Below are positions 62,095-64,000 of a stretch of DNA of 64,000 nucleotides, piece by piece. The stretch lies in NCBI GenBank assembly GCA_013112635.1, contig JABFGF010000001.1:124001-188000 (forward strand). Direction: 5' to 3'. Each line of letters begins with the position of its first letter. Position 1 is the stretch's first letter. The notes below the pieces were generated by a model. The model searched no databases. It saw only the letters and a list, made by a program, of their open reading frames with translations, and was not told the origin of the DNA. The stretch comes from Calditrichota bacterium. GTDB taxonomy: Bacteria; Calditrichota; Calditrichia; Calditrichales; J004. A program made the position numbers and the translations under genes.

Positions 62095-63616
62095 ACGCCC
62101 ATCACCATTACCAATTATTGTAGTAACAGGGGCCTCAGGATTTATAGGGCGTCATTTTGTAAACAATTTTTGTAATGAGTTTTATATGTATTGTATTGGC
62201 CGTCGCAGTCAGCGTGCAGCTGCTGTTACTGAGCATGAAAATATTTGCTGGATTCGCCAGGATATAGCCGAAGAAGCCGGAGTGAAAAAAATATTTTCAA
62301 AAATTGCAAAAAACGGTGGAGCAGATTTTGTTTTACACCTTGCCGGTTATTATGATTTTGACAATGAAGAACATCCTGAATTTGAACGGACAAATATAAA
62401 TGGCACAAAATATATCCTTGATAATACCGGGCAATTAAATATAAAAAGATTTATTTATACCAGTTCGCTGACTGTTTCTGAGTTTACAAAACCGGGCACA
62501 ATCCTAAATGAAAAAAGTCCGGCAGATGCCACGTTTCCATATGCAATCAGTAAGCGAATTTGTGAAGAGATGATTTTAGAATACTCATATCTGTTTCCTT
62601 CATCAATTATAAGGCTGGCTGCTATTTTTAGTGATTGGTGTGAGTATGGTCCGCTTTATATGTTTCTAACAGGGTGGTTTTCTAATTCCTGGAAGGCCAG
62701 GATTCTTGCCGGAAAAGGGGAATCTGCAGTGCCGTATTTACATGTGAGTGATGTTAACAGGTTTATTAATCTCCTGATAAAACAAAGCACGTTACTGCCG
62801 GATTACCAGATTTATGTTGTAAGTCCGGATGGCTGCAGCACTCATAAAGAATTATATAGCTTGGCTATGCGATATAATTTTACAAATCAGGCAAAACCGT
62901 TTTTTATTCCTAAAGGGTTGGCAGCAATAGTTGTTCTTATAAAAGATGTTTTTGGAAAACTTATCGGCAAACGTCCGTTTGAAAGGCCCTGGATGATAAA
63001 ATATATCAATCAAAAAATGGTGATTGATGCATCGTTAACACGAAAAATGTTATCCTGGAAACCAACCGGACGGTATCATATAAACCGGCGTTTACTGTTT
63101 CTAATTGAAAATATGAAAAGTAATCCATATGAATGGAACCGACGGAATTATGAGGCCATTTATAAAAAAGGGGAAGGCAGGCCAAACCTTGCTATACTGG
63201 ATGCAATGTTGCTGTTGGAAGAAGAAATAATAACAAAAATATTAATGGAGTTGACATCAAAAAAGTATAAACAAATCTTTAAAACCTATCAAAGTCTTCA
63301 GCCACAAAAGTTAAAAGAACGTATTGAGGTAATTTATGAAATCCTCAAAAGGGCCATACGATCCGGCGACAGGATGCATATTATGCCTTATGCAAATAAC
63401 CTGGCCATTGAAAGAATAAAAGAAAATTTTGAGGTTCAGGAAGTAATTCAGGCCATAATTAAAATTGGCAATGTTATAGTCTTCAATTTATTAAAGCATC
63501 CACCGCTGCAAAGTCTGCAACCGCGCATTCACGACGAAATTAATTTAACTATTCAGCTTATTGCAGATGAAGTTGAAGATACCTACGAACGGCTAACCGG
63601 TTTTAGTGCCGGGTAA
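62087..63616 (+). CDS. NAD-dependent epimerase/dehydratase with extra C-terminal domain
   Basis: GTG 62087 (or TTG 62075) is the likely start; neither has a ribosome site, and both overlap the previous gene. The roughly 509-residue protein has an extended SDR core: IIVVTGASGFIGRHF (NAD-binding GxxGxxG), FVLHLAGYYDFDNEEHP, FIYTSSLTVSE and YAISKRICEEMI (YxxxK). The core ends near residue 335. A further 170 residues are largely helical, with EEEIITKILMELTSKKYKQI and VEDTYERLTGFSAG. That domain is not usual for this family. The enzyme may work on a nucleotide sugar or a lipid-linked substrate. Confidence 0.83.
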   Translation: MNKRPSPLPIIVVTGASGFIGRHFVNNFCNEFYMYCIGRRSQRAAAVTEHENICWIRQDIAEEAGVKKIFSKIAKNGGADFVLHLAGYYDFDNEEHPEFERTNINGTKYILDNTGQLNIKRFIYTSSLTVSEFTKPGTILNEKSPADATFPYAISKRICEEMILEYSYLFPSSIIRLAAIFSDWCEYGPLYMFLTGWFSNSWKARILAGKGESAVPYLHVSDVNRFINLLIKQSTLLPDYQIYVVSPDGCSTHKELYSLAMRYNFTNQAKPFFIPKGLAAIVVLIKDVFGKLIGKRPFERPWMIKYINQKMVIDASLTRKMLSWKPTGRYHINRRLLFLIENMKSNPYEWNRRNYEAIYKKGEGRPNLAILDAMLLLEEEIITKILMELTSKKYKQIFKTYQSLQPQKLKERIEVIYEILKRAIRSGDRMHIMPYANNLAIERIKENFEVQEVIQAIIKIGNVIVFNLLKHPPLQSLQPRIHDEINLTIQLIADEVEDTYERLTGFSAG

Positions 63617-63660
63617 TTCAAATAACATTTTAAAAATGTCATTGATCAATTATCAATTGA

Positions 63661-63999
63661 CTAGTGCCTGTGAATATCCTTATGCATGATAGCACGTGTT
63701 TTTTCTAGGCGGTCGTCAGCCGGTAGGTCAGCCAGCTTATCGTTCATTTGTTCGTCATCTTCTTTTTGCAAAAGTTTAGCCATATAATCAATTATACTTG
63801 AAGGAAATACATCTTCGCGCTCGTACAAATCCCTGCTTTCAAGCAGAATTTGGGCCGATCCAACACAGCTGGCCGGAAGAATGGGCAGGCTTTTCAATAC
63901 ATCATGATTCTTAAAAATATTTCCGGAGACATATAACTTTTCAGACTTCTCGAGAGATTTTTCATTTGTCAGTCCCCATTCTGCAGCCATTGTAATTCC
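63661..63999 (-). CDS. 3' end of a gene, possibly glutamine-synthetase-like
   Basis: The frame is open to the right edge (GITMAAEWGL reads in from outside), so only the last 113 or so residues are visible. Features are NIFKNHDVLKSLPILPASCV, ESRDLYEREDVFPSSIIDYM, DKLADLPADDRLEKTRAIMH and the C-terminal KDIHRH. The region is helical with no signal or membrane part. It reminds me of the tail of a glutamine synthetase-type protein, but I am not sure. It is convergent with the epimerase gene. Confidence 0.5.
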   Translation of the reverse strand, partial: GITMAAEWGLTNEKSLEKSEKLYVSGNIFKNHDVLKSLPILPASCVGSAQILLESRDLYEREDVFPSSIIDYMAKLLQKEDDEQMNDKLADLPADDRLEKTRAIMHKDIHRH

Positions 64000-64000
64000 G

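Overview
The window comes from the chromosome of a low-GC, Gram-negative-type bacterium. It carries a TonB-dependent receptor with a carboxypeptidase-regulatory-like domain, outer-membrane beta-barrels, many lipoproteins, a partial secreted protein with a FlgD/type-IX-like C-terminal domain, and long Ser/Thr kinases that begin MIGKxILHYKI and end in TPR repeats. This mix fits the FCB superphylum, and a Calditrichota-like or neighbouring lineage is my best inference; no rRNA is present to settle it. No phage, transposase, CRISPR array or plasmid function was seen. Most of the window looks like ordinary chromosome with compact operons.

Layout. 1-9.1 kb: end of a secreted protein, a CoaE-like kinase with an altered P-loop, a TonB/AgmX-like protein, an M19 dipeptidase lipoprotein, a di-haem cytochrome c, the SpmA/SpmB pair and a GAF-PP2C phosphatase. 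9.3-17.9 kb: an amino-acid permease translationally coupled to three tandem paralogous membrane Ser/Thr kinases; the first is split by a frameshift. 18.2-23.4 kb: DUF4920 and PepSY-TM proteins, glycogen synthase, tmRNA, small enzymes, and a Gly-Cys-Leu tRNA cluster behind a near-consensus promoter. 23.5-34.9 kb: a CheA-like membrane histidine kinase with a long periplasmic region, LarC, a GmhA-like SIS isomerase, LOG and Nudix proteins, formiminotransferase-cyclodeaminase, a double VanZ protein and an NhaC antiporter. 35.1-38.7 kb: a signalling island with a lone Hpt protein, ComF, a FliA/WhiG-type sigma factor behind a good sigma-54 promoter match, a response regulator-histidine kinase, and a tiny protein with a FlgM-like tail. 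39.0-41.8 kb: TonB-dependent receptor.

42.0-51.1 kb is the conserved translation/RNA operon rimP-nusA-infB-ylxP-rbfA-truB-ribF-rpsO-pnp, with a terminator-like hairpin in its leader. It is followed by an M16 peptidase, an alanine-dehydrogenase-like protein with changed active-site residues, a polysaccharide deacetylase, a cytochrome c and a DHH-type phosphoesterase (51.3-55.8 kb). 56-58.4 kb holds small envelope proteins and a DUF3179 lipoprotein. 58.4-61.3 kb is a minus-strand ECF sigma, HEAT-type anti-sigma and DUF4097 operon; the last protein has ten MGG turns, mostly every 18 residues, and both gaps hold dispersed palindromes. The window ends with a small membrane protein, an extended NAD-dependent epimerase, and the 3' end of a minus-strand gene.

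The most interesting leads are the sigma-54/sigma-28/FlgM-like island, the tandem kinase array, the MGG beta-helix sigma operon, the CheA-like kinase with a periplasmic OB-fold-like region, and two enzymes (CoaE-like, Ald-like) lacking expected catalytic residues. None is proven here to be a new system.
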